Positions 1 through 8,930 of a stretch of DNA of 64,000 nt are shown in pieces. Both the position numbers and the translations under genes were made by a program. The notes below the pieces were generated by a model that searched no databases, was not told the DNA's origin, and saw nothing but the letters and a program-made list of their open reading frames with translations. The DNA lies in contig JADJWL010000027.1 of NCBI GenBank assembly GCA_016716385.1, positions 62,001 to 126,000 of the forward strand, read 5' to 3'. Each line of letters begins with the position of its first letter. Positions within the stretch are counted from its first letter, which is position 1. The stretch is from Bryobacterales bacterium. GTDB taxonomy: Bacteria; Acidobacteriota; Terriglobia; Bryobacterales; Bryobacteraceae.

Positions 1-1591
1 GCGCCGTGGGCCGTGATGTCGTCCGGCGCGGCCAGGCTCAGCGACCACCAGGCTTCGTGTGCCAAGGCGAGATGGTAGGTCTGCTCCAGGCGGAATGGCG
101 TGTCTGGAAAGTCCAGCAGGAAGCGCTCGCCCTGACGGATCACTTCGAGGAAACAGTTGACTCCATCGCAGCCGAATCCTGGCACGGAGCAACCGAGGCG
201 CTGGATCTCAAGAAACGCTCTCTGTCCCCAGGGCGTGGCCGGAGAGCCGGTCCACGCCTTGAGGAGGAGGCTGCGGTCGTATTCGAGGGCGCCGCTGTAG
301 TGCCCGATTCTTGAGTAGGAGACGCCGTGCGGCCTGAGTCGTTCACGGGCCTCCGCAGCCAGCGGCGCCTCTGTCAACACCTCGCCCGCGTGCTGAACGG
401 ACCGCGACACCAACTCCTCTCCCAGTCGCACCACGAGGCTGTCCGCGGCGGCGAGGAGCAGGGCATTGCGGTCCGGGTCCCCGGTCCCAACCAAGGCGAG
501 AAGCTCCAGCAGCGCGGGCAAGGTGGCGGCGCCCGCTTCCGGGTAGAGCGGGCCAAGCTCCCGACGCAGTTGCTCCGTGCGAACGAATGGGACCAGCCCT
601 TCGCTCGCCTGGCGTTCGCGGTCTCGTTCATCGAGCACTTCCTGACGCACGGCTACCAACTGAACCCCTTGCCGGACACCGGCGGGAGCGACATGGTTCC
701 GGTTGCGGTGCAGAACGATCGTCACGCCGCCGGCACGCCATGACAGCCCTGGGTTGGGCCGGTAGGCGCCGGCCCCAAAGACGTTCTCCGGCACGGAACC
801 GGGGCCATAGGCGCGCGTCAGCCGCTCCGCAAGAACCTGTTCTACCTCGGCGCTCATGGGCGGGTAAGGGACGGGCAGCCGGAAATCCGCCCGCTGGAGG
901 CGAACGGTGGGAGGGTCGCGATCCCTGGGGAAGTAAAAGGACTCGGCTACCACGCCGCCGGCCTCCGCCGCGCAGTAATATACATGGCCGTAAAGGCCGT
1001 AACGCAAGCCCTGGTGCGCGGGAACGGCGGCGCATCCGCCGGAATACTGCGTGTTCCAACGCACGGCTTGCAGCCCATCCCAATCCGGTCCGCCAGCGCG
1101 CTGGCCGAACCGAGGACCGGGGCGGGCGAAGCGTCCAGCGTCACAAGCGGTCCTGGGGTTCCGGCGTGGATGACCTGCACGGTGGTCGTCCCGCTGGTCA
1201 GGGTAGCCTGAGGTGCCTGGAAGTTGATCTGACCGCTGTGCACGTAGAGCAGCCCCGCTGAGATCCCGCCGACCCGCACTTCTGTCTCACACAGCCGGGT
1301 GGGAAAGACCCGGAGTTCGACGGCCGCCTGATCCGGGCGCATCGGATTGGGCTGTTGAAGGGCTGTGGGATGCGGGTCGCCGCCACAGGCCACCGCGGGT
1401 CCCAGATTCGTCCCGTAGATCGACAGGATCAGCCCGGGCGCGACGGGCGCGGGTTCACGGGAGCCGTCGGGCAGGATGGTTCCCGCGGAATAGGACGGAG
1501 TCAAAGCTATTCTGGCCGGCGGGGGCGCCGGCTGCGGCGTACAGGCGGCGCACGCAAAGAACGTCACCGCGACCGATGCGCGCAGATTCAT
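1..1591 (-). pseudogene. Secreted TIG/IPT-like protein, frameshifted and cut by window edge
   Basis: The N-terminal frame (1591 down to 947) encodes a signal-peptide-like leader, then a segment resembling the Solibacter-type C-terminal domain seen in many secreted acidobacterial proteins (GLILSIYGTNLGP, INFQAPQ). Somewhere around 1090-1150 coding sense moves to another frame, which reads PDWDGLQAVRWNTQYSGG and stays open to position 1, about 350 residues with no stop. The frame-1 tail after that point is Arg/Pro-rich shadow sequence, so the two frames most likely form one disrupted gene. The second half contains no motif I recognise. It lies 41 bases downstream of the TonB receptor gene and probably shares its transcript. 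The 3' end is outside the window. Function unknown; the break could be decay or a sequencing error. Confidence 0.6.
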
Positions 1592-1632
1592 CCTGTCTGC
1601 ACCGACGCCCCCCGAGGCCGCAGCGTTGCGTT

Positions 1633-4600
1633 TCAGAAATTCAGCTTCAACGCGAACTGCATCAACCGTTCGGTCTGGCGGAATCCGAAGTCGCTCGCCG
1701 AGGTGACTTTGCCGGCGTTCGGATTCAGGATCGTCCCCGCGGCATTGCGCACCACCGGCTGCAGCACCGGATCGTCAAACTGCGGGTGGTTGAAAGCGTT
1801 GAAGAACTCCGCCCGGAACTGGAGCCGGACGCGCTCGTTCAACTGGAAGTTCTTCGCAAGGTTCAGGTCCCAACTGTTGACGCCGCTGCCCTGGATAATG
1901 CCCTTACCGGCGTTCCCAAAGCGGCCGGGTGTGGCGTTCTGAATCGCGTCAGTGTCGAACCAGCGGTCGATCGTCCGTTCGCCCCGGCTGAGGTTCGGAT
2001 TCCGCAGCGCGTCCGGGCGCCCTCCCGTGAACTGGACGTTGAAGTTGCCAGGTGTCAGGTAGGCGCCCTGATAGGCTGTCCAGATCGGCGCGACCTGCCA
2101 GCCGCCCAGCACGTGCCGGGCCAGAGCATGCCCAGTCTTGAAGAACGGCAGTTCGTACACCGCGCTCAGATTGAACTGGTGAGGGCGGTCGAACGGCGCG
2201 GGACCTTTGTTGTCCCGCAGGTTCCGGATCGTGTTCGCGCCGAATGACCCCGCGCCAATCGCCACGCCGACGGTGCTCGAATCGACGTCGGTAATGGTCT
2301 TCGAGAAGGTGTAGTTCGCCAGCAGCGTGAAGCCATTGGTGTAGCGCCGCTCGAAGCGCGTCGTGAATGCATGGTAGTTGCCCGCCGCGCGCGACTCGAG
2401 GATGCTGACGCCGGCCAGATTCGGATACGGGAAGATCTGCTGGAACGCCGGAGGCTGCGGCGGATTGGGGTTGATCTCGTTGTAGTTCAGATTCGTCAGC
2501 AGCCTCGTGCTCTTCGATCCGCGGTACGCCACTTCCCACAGCATGTTCGTGGTTACCAGCTTCTGGATACTCAGATTCCACTGCTGGACGTAGGCGTCGC
2601 GCAGGTTGCGATCGACTCCCGCACGCGTCAGGTTGGTCAACCTGTCCGCGCCGCCGATCGGATTGTCGGCGGTGAACTCCGGCAGCGGGCTGGTGGGTGT
2701 CGCCGGGCGGAAGACGCGGTTGATCTGAAACGCGAACGGATCCTGGAAGCCGCGCGAACGGAAGTCGTTGCCGATCGGCGGGCTGTAGTAGACGCCGTAG
2801 GCGCCGCGCATGACGAGATCCTCGGTGCCGCGCGCCCGCCAGGCAAAGCCGAACCGCGGACCGAAGTTGTTGTTGTCCGCGTTCATCAGGCTGCGCGGCA
2901 CGCCGTCCTGCCCGGGCAGCAACTGCTCTCCGGTGGCGAGGTTGAACGTGGCGATGCGGTCGAACAGATCGATGGGCTTACCGAAGTATTCCCAGCGCAG
3001 ACCCATGTTCAGCGTGAATGTGGGCGTCATTCGCCAGTCATCCTGCACGTACCAGGCGGCATTCGAATAGCGCAGCCGTTGCTCGAAGGGCGTCGTCTGG
3101 ACGGCGTAGGTCGCCGGGAATCCGAGGAGGGTGTCGGCGATGGCGTTGACGCGAGTCGGCGTCCCGACCGGCGGCAGGGAGCTGAATACGCCGGTAAACG
3201 CGTAGTTTCCGTTCGGCGCGCCCCACTGCGTCGAGTTCAGTTGCTTCCTCTGGTAGCTGCCGCCGATCTTGAACGTGTGCTTCGAGCGCTGGATCGCCAG
3301 GTTCTCGACAAACTGCGCCGACTGCGTGATCCATTGAAAGAACGCATTGTTGGTCGAAAAGCCCGCCTGCGGATGGCCGGACACCGTGATGGCGGGCGCG
3401 CCAAACGTCAGCGGCTGCGTGGGAACTCCCTGAATCCCCAGTTCCGACACCCAGTCCCGCTGGAACGAATCCGCCGAGTTCCGCAGACGGTTCATGCGCA
3501 CGAAGCCCACGTTGAACTCGTTGACGATGGATGGACCGAACAGATGCGTGCTCCCGAGCGTGTGATGGATATGCCTCTCGTTCTGGACGGCGTCATACGG
3601 AAACGCCTGAGCGAGGGACTGGCCCGGACCGACGTCGTCCGGTTCGTTGATCGTGCTGCGCCAGAAGAGATTGGTCGCCGCGGTCAACTGGTGATCCACG
3701 CGGAAAGCGGGAACTGATGTGTCGAAGCGCCGCAGCGGTGCGTTGACGAAGTTGCGCGCCGGATCGGGATTGTTGGGCAGCGGATACAGATCAAGCAAGC
3801 CCCGGCCGGTCCGGTTGATGCGGCTTTCCGGAATGCGATTCCCGGCAAACGGCGTCTTGGTGAAGGGGTCGACAATGGTGGCGCCCAGACCGGTGAAGTC
3901 GCCGGTCCGCTCCTGCGCGGTGGGCACGAGCGCCGTGCTGGTGGTGCCGTTGCGCTGCCGCTGCCACTCCCAACTCATCATGAAGAACGTGCGGTCTTTC
4001 CCGTTGTACAGCTTGGGAAGCATCACAGGACCGGAAACCACGAACCCGAACTGGTTCCGCTTGTTCGGGGCCGCCTTCCCGGTACGATCGAAGAAATTGC
4101 GCGCGTCCAATTTGTCGTTACGCAGAAACTCGAAGAACGAGCCGTGCAACTCGTTGGTTCCGCGGCGCGAGACGACGTTCACGAACGCCCCGGAGTTGCC
4201 GCCGAACTCCGCCGACGCGCCGGATGTGACCACGCGGAACTCGGCCACCGAATCGAGCGAAGGGATGGCGTAGGGGTAGTTGTTCAACTCCATGCCGCTG
4301 ATCTCGACGCCGTCCACCAGGACCGTGCTCGTATTGTCCCGCTGCCCGCCGACGGAAAACGCCGGTCCGTAGTTGGCCTGCCGCTGGGTCGCGCTGGCGC
4401 GTCCGGCGGCGACGATGCCGGTCGACAGAAAGGCAAGCTGCATGAAGTTCCGGCCATTGAGCGGCAGTTCGCGAACGCGCTTCTCATCGATCACCTGCGA
4501 CAGGTTCGCGTCGGATGTCTGGACGAGCCCGGCGCTCGCCTGGACTTCGACCGTCTCGGCCACCTGGCCCACCTGAAGACGAACATCCAGTTGCCGGCTC

Positions 4601-4899
4601 TGCGCCACGGTCAGTTCCACGCCGACGATCTGCTCCGTGCGGAAGCCCTCCGCCGCCGCCTGGAGACGATACACGCCCCGGGTCAGGGCGCGAAACTCGT
4701 ACAGGCCCGCCGCATTGGTTTCCTGCTCGCGGGAAAGATTCGTCTGCTGGTCCGTGAGCGTAATCTTGACGCCGGGCATCGCGGCGCCTGAGGTGTCGGT
4801 GACGGTGCCGGTGATCACTCCGGTCGCGGTCTGCGCGTGAAGCGCCTGGAACGCAAGAAGGCCCGCGAGAACGAGCCGAAGGGCGCCTGAAAAAGGCAT
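1633..4899 (-). CDS. TonB-dependent receptor with N-terminal carboxypeptidase-regulatory-like domain
   Basis: This 1088-residue outer-membrane protein begins with a signal peptide ending at about residue 23 (HAQ). A carboxypeptidase-regulatory-like Ig fold follows (about 25-105; TGTVTDTSGAAMPGVKITL), then a plug domain (about 120-245; LPLNGRNFMQLAFL, VLVDGVEISGMELNNYP), then a long beta barrel ending in Phe (ALKLNF), as outer-membrane barrels usually do. Acidobacteria carry many such Oar-like receptors, thought to import oligosaccharides or other large ligands using TonB energy; the ligand here cannot be read from sequence. A GGGAGG Shine-Dalgarno lies just upstream of the ATG, and a good sigma-70 promoter sits at 4966-4994. 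The frameshifted secreted gene downstream is probably co-transcribed. Confidence 0.93.
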   Translation of the reverse strand: MPFSGALRLVLAGLLAFQALHAQTATGVITGTVTDTSGAAMPGVKITLTDQQTNLSREQETNAAGLYEFRALTRGVYRLQAAAEGFRTEQIVGVELTVAQSRQLDVRLQVGQVAETVEVQASAGLVQTSDANLSQVIDEKRVRELPLNGRNFMQLAFLSTGIVAAGRASATQRQANYGPAFSVGGQRDNTSTVLVDGVEISGMELNNYPYAIPSLDSVAEFRVVTSGASAEFGGNSGAFVNVVSRRGTNELHGSFFEFLRNDKLDARNFFDRTGKAAPNKRNQFGFVVSGPVMLPKLYNGKDRTFFMMSWEWQRQRNGTTSTALVPTAQERTGDFTGLGATIVDPFTKTPFAGNRIPESRINRTGRGLLDLYPLPNNPDPARNFVNAPLRRFDTSVPAFRVDHQLTAATNLFWRSTINEPDDVGPGQSLAQAFPYDAVQNERHIHHTLGSTHLFGPSIVNEFNVGFVRMNRLRNSADSFQRDWVSELGIQGVPTQPLTFGAPAITVSGHPQAGFSTNNAFFQWITQSAQFVENLAIQRSKHTFKIGGSYQRKQLNSTQWGAPNGNYAFTGVFSSLPPVGTPTRVNAIADTLLGFPATYAVQTTPFEQRLRYSNAAWYVQDDWRMTPTFTLNMGLRWEYFGKPIDLFDRIATFNLATGEQLLPGQDGVPRSLMNADNNNFGPRFGFAWRARGTEDLVMRGAYGVYYSPPIGNDFRSRGFQDPFAFQINRVFRPATPTSPLPEFTADNPIGGADRLTNLTRAGVDRNLRDAYVQQWNLSIQKLVTTNMLWEVAYRGSKSTRLLTNLNYNEINPNPPQPPAFQQIFPYPNLAGVSILESRAAGNYHAFTTRFERRYTNGFTLLANYTFSKTITDVDSSTVGVAIGAGSFGANTIRNLRDNKGPAPFDRPHQFNLSAVYELPFFKTGHALARHVLGGWQVAPIWTAYQGAYLTPGNFNVQFTGGRPDALRNPNLSRGERTIDRWFDTDAIQNATPGRFGNAGKGIIQGSGVNSWDLNLAKNFQLNERVRLQFRAEFFNAFNHPQFDDPVLQPVVRNAAGTILNPNAGKVTSASDFGFRQTERLMQFALKLNF

Positions 4900-4965
4900 G
4901 GGAAGACCTCCCTATTCCTTGAGAAAAATGAATCTAGATTGCGAACCCTGGCAACCAGTGGAGCG

Positions 4966-4994
4966 AGTATACCTCCGAACCTTGCTTCTGACAA
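4966..4994 (-). promoter_or_regulatory. Sigma-70-type promoter for the TonB receptor gene
   Basis: On the minus strand TTGTCA (4994-4989) is separated by exactly 17 bases from TATACT (4971-4966). Transcription would start near 4959, giving a leader of about 60 bases before the ATG at 4899. The match is close to consensus in an otherwise GC-rich background. Confidence 0.65.
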
Positions 4995-5037
4995 GAAATT
5001 TCTTTCGCCCGATAGGAGAGGGATAATGGAGGTGCCC

Positions 5038-5766
5038 ATGAAGGTCGTTCTTCTGGCCCTGATCCTCACTGCGGCGGCGGCCCAGGAACCTCCGACCGAC
5101 TTGGCGCGCCGCGTGGCCGAGCGCGAGACGGCGAGCGAAGCGGAGCGCGCCCAGTATACCTACCGGCAACTCGTGGTGATCGAAGAGATCGGGCGCGGCG
5201 GGCTGAAAGCGGGGGAATACCGGGAGACGCGGGACGTGATTTTCTCGCCCTCCGGCGAGCGGTCCGAAGCCTTGGAGCGCGCCCCCTGGAACAGCTTGCA
5301 GCGCCTGCGGCTCACCGAAGAGGACTTCCGCGACATCCGGGAAATCCAACCCCTGCTCCTCACCCGGGACCGCCTCTGGCAACACGAAACACGGTACAAG
5401 GGAACCGAAGAGATCGAAGGCACGGTGTGCTGGGTGCTCGAGGTCACGCCGCGCCAATACCTCGAAGGAATGCGCTACTTCCGCGGCCTGCTCTGGGTCC
5501 ACCCGGAGGACTTCTCCATCGTGCGCAGCGCGGGCCGCGCTGAACCTCAACTGATCGGCTCGAAGTCGGAAAACCTGTTCCCGCACTTCACCACGACCCG
5601 CCGCAAGATGGACTCGGGCTTCTGGTTCCCCGAGACCACCTACAGCGACGACACGCTGCACTTCCGCTCCGGTCCGCTCCGCCAGCGGATGCGCATCGAG
5701 TACAGCAACTACAAGCGGTTCACTGCGGACACGACCATCGTCTTCGAAGAGGGGACCAAGCCTTGA
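5038..5766 (+). CDS. Secreted protein resembling outer-membrane lipoprotein-sorting (LolA-like) proteins
   Basis: About 242 residues starting MKVVLLALILTAAAAQ, a clear Sec signal peptide. I chose the ATG at 5038 because GGAGGT lies 4-5 bases upstream; an in-frame ATG at 5026 is possible. The mature part (YTYRQLVVIEEI, RDRLWQHETRYKGTEEIEG, PETTYSDDTLHFRSGPLRQRMRIEYSNYKRF) looks like the half-barrel fold of LolA/LolB-like proteins common in Acidobacteria, in which the protein binds a lipid or hydrophobic ligand in the periplasm. It is divergent from the TonB receptor, and its stop overlaps the start of the next small gene. The fold assignment is inference from sequence pattern; the actual role is unknown. 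Confidence 0.75.
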   Translation: MKVVLLALILTAAAAQEPPTDLARRVAERETASEAERAQYTYRQLVVIEEIGRGGLKAGEYRETRDVIFSPSGERSEALERAPWNSLQRLRLTEEDFRDIREIQPLLLTRDRLWQHETRYKGTEEIEGTVCWVLEVTPRQYLEGMRYFRGLLWVHPEDFSIVRSAGRAEPQLIGSKSENLFPHFTTTRRKMDSGFWFPETTYSDDTLHFRSGPLRQRMRIEYSNYKRFTADTTIVFEEGTKP

Positions 5767-5954
5767 ACCCCGGATTGTGCCTGAGCTGCCGCCATGCACG
5801 GCGCATCCGCTCCGACCGCGGCAGCGAGTTCCTGCTGTGCGGATTGCACAAGACGGACCCGCGATTTCCGAAGTATCCCCGGCTGCCCATTCTCGTCTGC
5901 GCCGGGTATGCGCCATCCGGCAAGTCCCAAACTCCGGCGCGAGGCGAGTTATAG
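5763..5954 (+). CDS. Small conserved cysteine-containing protein
   Basis: A 63-residue protein starting at TTG 5763, overlapping the stop of the preceding gene, with a purine-rich GAGGGG a few bases upstream. It contains CLSCRHARRIRSDRGSEF, then LLCGLHKTDPRFPKYPRLPILVCAGY: four cysteines in the pattern CxxC...C...C, suggestive of a metal site or disulfides. This resembles a small family found across Acidobacteria and related phyla, annotated only as hypothetical. It has no signal peptide, so it is probably cytoplasmic. The gene is translationally coupled to the LolA-like gene. Function unknown. Confidence 0.6.
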   Translation: MNPGLCLSCRHARRIRSDRGSEFLLCGLHKTDPRFPKYPRLPILVCAGYAPSGKSQTPARGEL

Positions 5955-5964
5955 TAGTGAAATT

Positions 5965-8922
5965 ATGCGCGCCGTGCACCCGCTGGTCCTGGCCTGTGCG
6001 GGGCTGATTGCGCCCGCTGCCTGGGCGCAAACGTCGTACCGGGAGAACATCCGGCCGGTCATCGACGCGCAGTGCAATGCATGCCACAACGCGGAGGTCA
6101 GGCAGGGAGGCCTCGATCTTTCCACGCGCGCGAAGATGCTGCGCGGCGGCGACCGGGGTCCGGCGGTGGTCCCCGGCGATCCCGAAGGAAGCCTGCTCTA
6201 CGCGTACCTGACCCATCAACGCCAACCCGGTATGCCGCTGGGCGGCAGGAAGCTGCCCGCGGAAACCATCGCCCGTTTCGCGGCGTGGATCCGCGACGGA
6301 GCCGGGACCGAAGATGCGCCCGCCGCATCCGCATCGTCGCACTGGGCGTTTCAGCCGCCGCGGCGCTTCGCAGTGCCCGCCGTGCGAAACCCGGAATGGC
6401 AGGCGCATCCCGTGGATGCGTTTCTCGCCGCCGAACACGAACGTCTCGGCCTGACACCGAAACCTGAAGCGGACCGCTACACCCTGCTGCGGCGCCTCTC
6501 GCTCGATCTCACCGGCCTGCCTCCAACCCCGGAAGAAGCGGCGGCGTTTGCCGGAGACCGCTCCCCGGATGCCTACGAGCAGGCGGTCGACCGCCTGCTG
6601 GACAGCCCGCGGTACGGCGAACGCTGGGGCCGACACTGGATGGATGTCTGGCGCTACAGCGACTGGTACGGCAGCGGGCTGCGCGAGGTCCGCAACAGCC
6701 ACCGCCACATCTGGCGCTGGCGGGACTGGATCGTCGCCTCGCTCAACGAAGACAAGAGCTACGCGCGCATGATCGAGGAAATGCTCGCCGGGGACGAAAT
6801 CGCGCCCACCGACCCGGCCACACTCGCCGCCACGGGCTTTCTGGCGCGGAACTGGTACCGGTTCAACCGCAACGTCTGGTTGTTCGATACCGTGGAATCC
6901 ACCTCCGCGGCCTTCCTTGGCGTGACGCTCAAGTGCGCGCGCTGTCACGACCACAAGTACGACCCGTTCCCACAGCAGGATTACTATCGCTTCCGCGCCT
7001 TCTTCGAGCCGCACGACATCCGCATCGACCGCATTCCAGGCGAACCGGACCAGAAGAAGGATGGGCTGGCCCGCGCCTATGATTCCGAGCCGAAAGACTT
7101 CGGCCCCGACCCGGAGGGCGGTGGAAACAAGGTGCCGCCCGTCTACGCCAAGACATACCTGTTCATCCGTGGCGACGAAAACGAGCCCGACAAAGATCAG
7201 GAAATGCAGCCCGGTACCCCCCGCGCGCTGGGCGGGCCGGACGTGAAGATCGCGCCGGTGGAGCTGCCCGTCGAGGCGTTCTATCCGGATGTCCGGCCGT
7301 TCGTTGCGCGGGATCTCATGCAGGTTGCGCAGGCGGGCCGGGCCGTGGCCGAGGAGAAACTGGCGTCGCTGCGCGCCTCGCTCGATGACGCCCGGCGCCG
7401 GGTCTCGGAGCCACCGCCGCCGGAACCGGTCGACTTCAAGAGCCGCATCCATCCCATCTTCGGGCAGCGCTGCGCTCCTTGCCACGAAGGACGCAACAGC
7501 AGGGGCGGACTCAGCCTCGCGTCCGAACAGGCGATCCTGACCGGCGGCCGCAGCGGACCCGCCGCCGTCCCGGGCAAGAGCGGATCGAGCCTGCTCGTCC
7601 AGCTTCTCAGGGGCGAGAAGCAGCCGCGCATGCCGCTCAACGGCCCGCCTGTGCCGGAAGCGGAGATCGCTCAGATCGTCGAATGGATCGATCGACTCCC
7701 CCGCAAGAGCCCGGAAGAAGTCCTGCGCGAGACGCCCAACCTGATTACGGCAACCGAGAAGGAAATCGCGGCGATCCAGGCCGAGATCCAGGCGCTCGAA
7801 GCGCGGATTCGCGCCGAGCACGCGAAGTATTCCCGCACACCTCCCGCCGACCTCGACACGCTGACCGCTGAGGCGAAAAAACTGGAGCGCCAGGCCAACC
7901 TGCTGCGCGCCGAGGAGAACCTGTTCCGCGCCCAGACGCAGATGAACGAGGCGCTGGCCGGCCAGGATCAGGCGCGCGACCGCAACGCCGCCGCGGCGAA
8001 ACGAAACCTGGAGGCGGCCGTCGCGGCGCTCTCCAAGCCCGCTGATGCCTACTCGCCGCTGGGTCCGTCCCACCCCAAGATCAGCACCGGACGCCGTCTG
8101 GCGCTGGCGCGGTGGATCGCCAGCCACGAGAATCCGCTAACGGCGCGCGTCGCCGTGAATCACATCTGGATGCGGCATTTTGGAGCGCCGCTTGTGCCGG
8201 CTGTGACCGATTTCGGTGCGAACGGCAAGCCGCCGACGCATCCCGCGCTGCTCGACTGGCTGGCCGTCGAGTTTATGGAAAGCGGCTGGAGCATGAAAAA
8301 GCTGCACCGTCTGCTGGTCACCAGCCGCGCCTATCGCATGGAGTCCGCGACGCCGCCGCCAGGCGATCCCAGCGCGGCGATCGATGCCGGCAACACGTAC
8401 CTGTGGCGGATGAATCCGCGGCGTCTCGAAGGCGAGGCGATCCGCGACAGCGTTCTCTACGTGAGCGGCGCGCTGGACCTCACGATGGGCGGTCCCGAGT
8501 TGCATGAAGTGAAAGACCAGGACACGCCGCGGCGCAGCGTGTATTTCCACATCACCCCCGACGCGCAGTTGGAGTTCCTGAAGGTTTTCGACGGCGCCGA
8601 TCCTACGGCCTGCTACCGGAGAACGGAGTCGATTGCGCCGCAGCAGGCGCTGGCGCTGGCCAACAGCACGCTCAGCCTCGAACAGGCCAGGCGGCTGACG
8701 GACCGCCTCGGCGCACACCCTGGCCAGGAGTTCGTCCGCCGGGCGTTCTTCGCCGTTCTGGCACGCCCGGCGTCGGAAGTCGAGATGGCGAAGTCGACCG
8801 CCTATCTGGAACGGCAGGCCGCCCTCGCCCGCGAGAACGGCGCGCCGGATGGAGATTTGCGAGCCAGGCAGAGCCTGGTTCATGCGTTGTTCAACCGCGA
8901 TGAATTTGTGACAATTCGATAG
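5965..8922 (+). CDS. PSD1 / planctomycete-type cytochrome c domain protein with two PSCyt1 modules
   Basis: 985 residues beginning with a Sec signal (cleavage after about residue 20, AWAQ). Domain order: PSCyt1 haem-binding module with CNACH at about 37, DUF1549 (PSCyt2) at about 140-350 including CARCHDHKYDP at about 324, a second PSCyt1 module with CAPCH at about 503, a Glu/Gln/Ala-rich coiled coil at about 590-670, and DUF1553 (PSD1) at about 690-960. The usual architecture has one PSCyt1 module, so the internal second copy is unusual. Such proteins are periplasmic and presumably bind c-type haem; their reaction is not established. It is paired with a DUF1501 protein eight bases downstream, the standard partner. 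The ATG at 5965 is preceded by a -10-like TATAGT at 5950-5955. Confidence 0.92.
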   Translation: MRAVHPLVLACAGLIAPAAWAQTSYRENIRPVIDAQCNACHNAEVRQGGLDLSTRAKMLRGGDRGPAVVPGDPEGSLLYAYLTHQRQPGMPLGGRKLPAETIARFAAWIRDGAGTEDAPAASASSHWAFQPPRRFAVPAVRNPEWQAHPVDAFLAAEHERLGLTPKPEADRYTLLRRLSLDLTGLPPTPEEAAAFAGDRSPDAYEQAVDRLLDSPRYGERWGRHWMDVWRYSDWYGSGLREVRNSHRHIWRWRDWIVASLNEDKSYARMIEEMLAGDEIAPTDPATLAATGFLARNWYRFNRNVWLFDTVESTSAAFLGVTLKCARCHDHKYDPFPQQDYYRFRAFFEPHDIRIDRIPGEPDQKKDGLARAYDSEPKDFGPDPEGGGNKVPPVYAKTYLFIRGDENEPDKDQEMQPGTPRALGGPDVKIAPVELPVEAFYPDVRPFVARDLMQVAQAGRAVAEEKLASLRASLDDARRRVSEPPPPEPVDFKSRIHPIFGQRCAPCHEGRNSRGGLSLASEQAILTGGRSGPAAVPGKSGSSLLVQLLRGEKQPRMPLNGPPVPEAEIAQIVEWIDRLPRKSPEEVLRETPNLITATEKEIAAIQAEIQALEARIRAEHAKYSRTPPADLDTLTAEAKKLERQANLLRAEENLFRAQTQMNEALAGQDQARDRNAAAAKRNLEAAVAALSKPADAYSPLGPSHPKISTGRRLALARWIASHENPLTARVAVNHIWMRHFGAPLVPAVTDFGANGKPPTHPALLDWLAVEFMESGWSMKKLHRLLVTSRAYRMESATPPPGDPSAAIDAGNTYLWRMNPRRLEGEAIRDSVLYVSGALDLTMGGPELHEVKDQDTPRRSVYFHITPDAQLEFLKVFDGADPTACYRRTESIAPQQALALANSTLSLEQARRLTDRLGAHPGQEFVRRAFFAVLARPASEVEMAKSTAYLERQAALARENGAPDGDLRARQSLVHALFNRDEFVTIR

Positions 8923-8930
8923 GCTGCACG

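Noticed and set aside
2371..3717. 448-codon plus-strand frame opposite the TonB receptor
   Set aside because: Antisense shadow; no recognisable motif, and the minus strand encodes a complete receptor.
4912..8127. Very long minus-strand open frame opposite the PSD1 gene
   Set aside because: Arg/Gly/Asp-rich composition typical of the antisense of a GC-rich gene; the plus strand carries recognisable domains.
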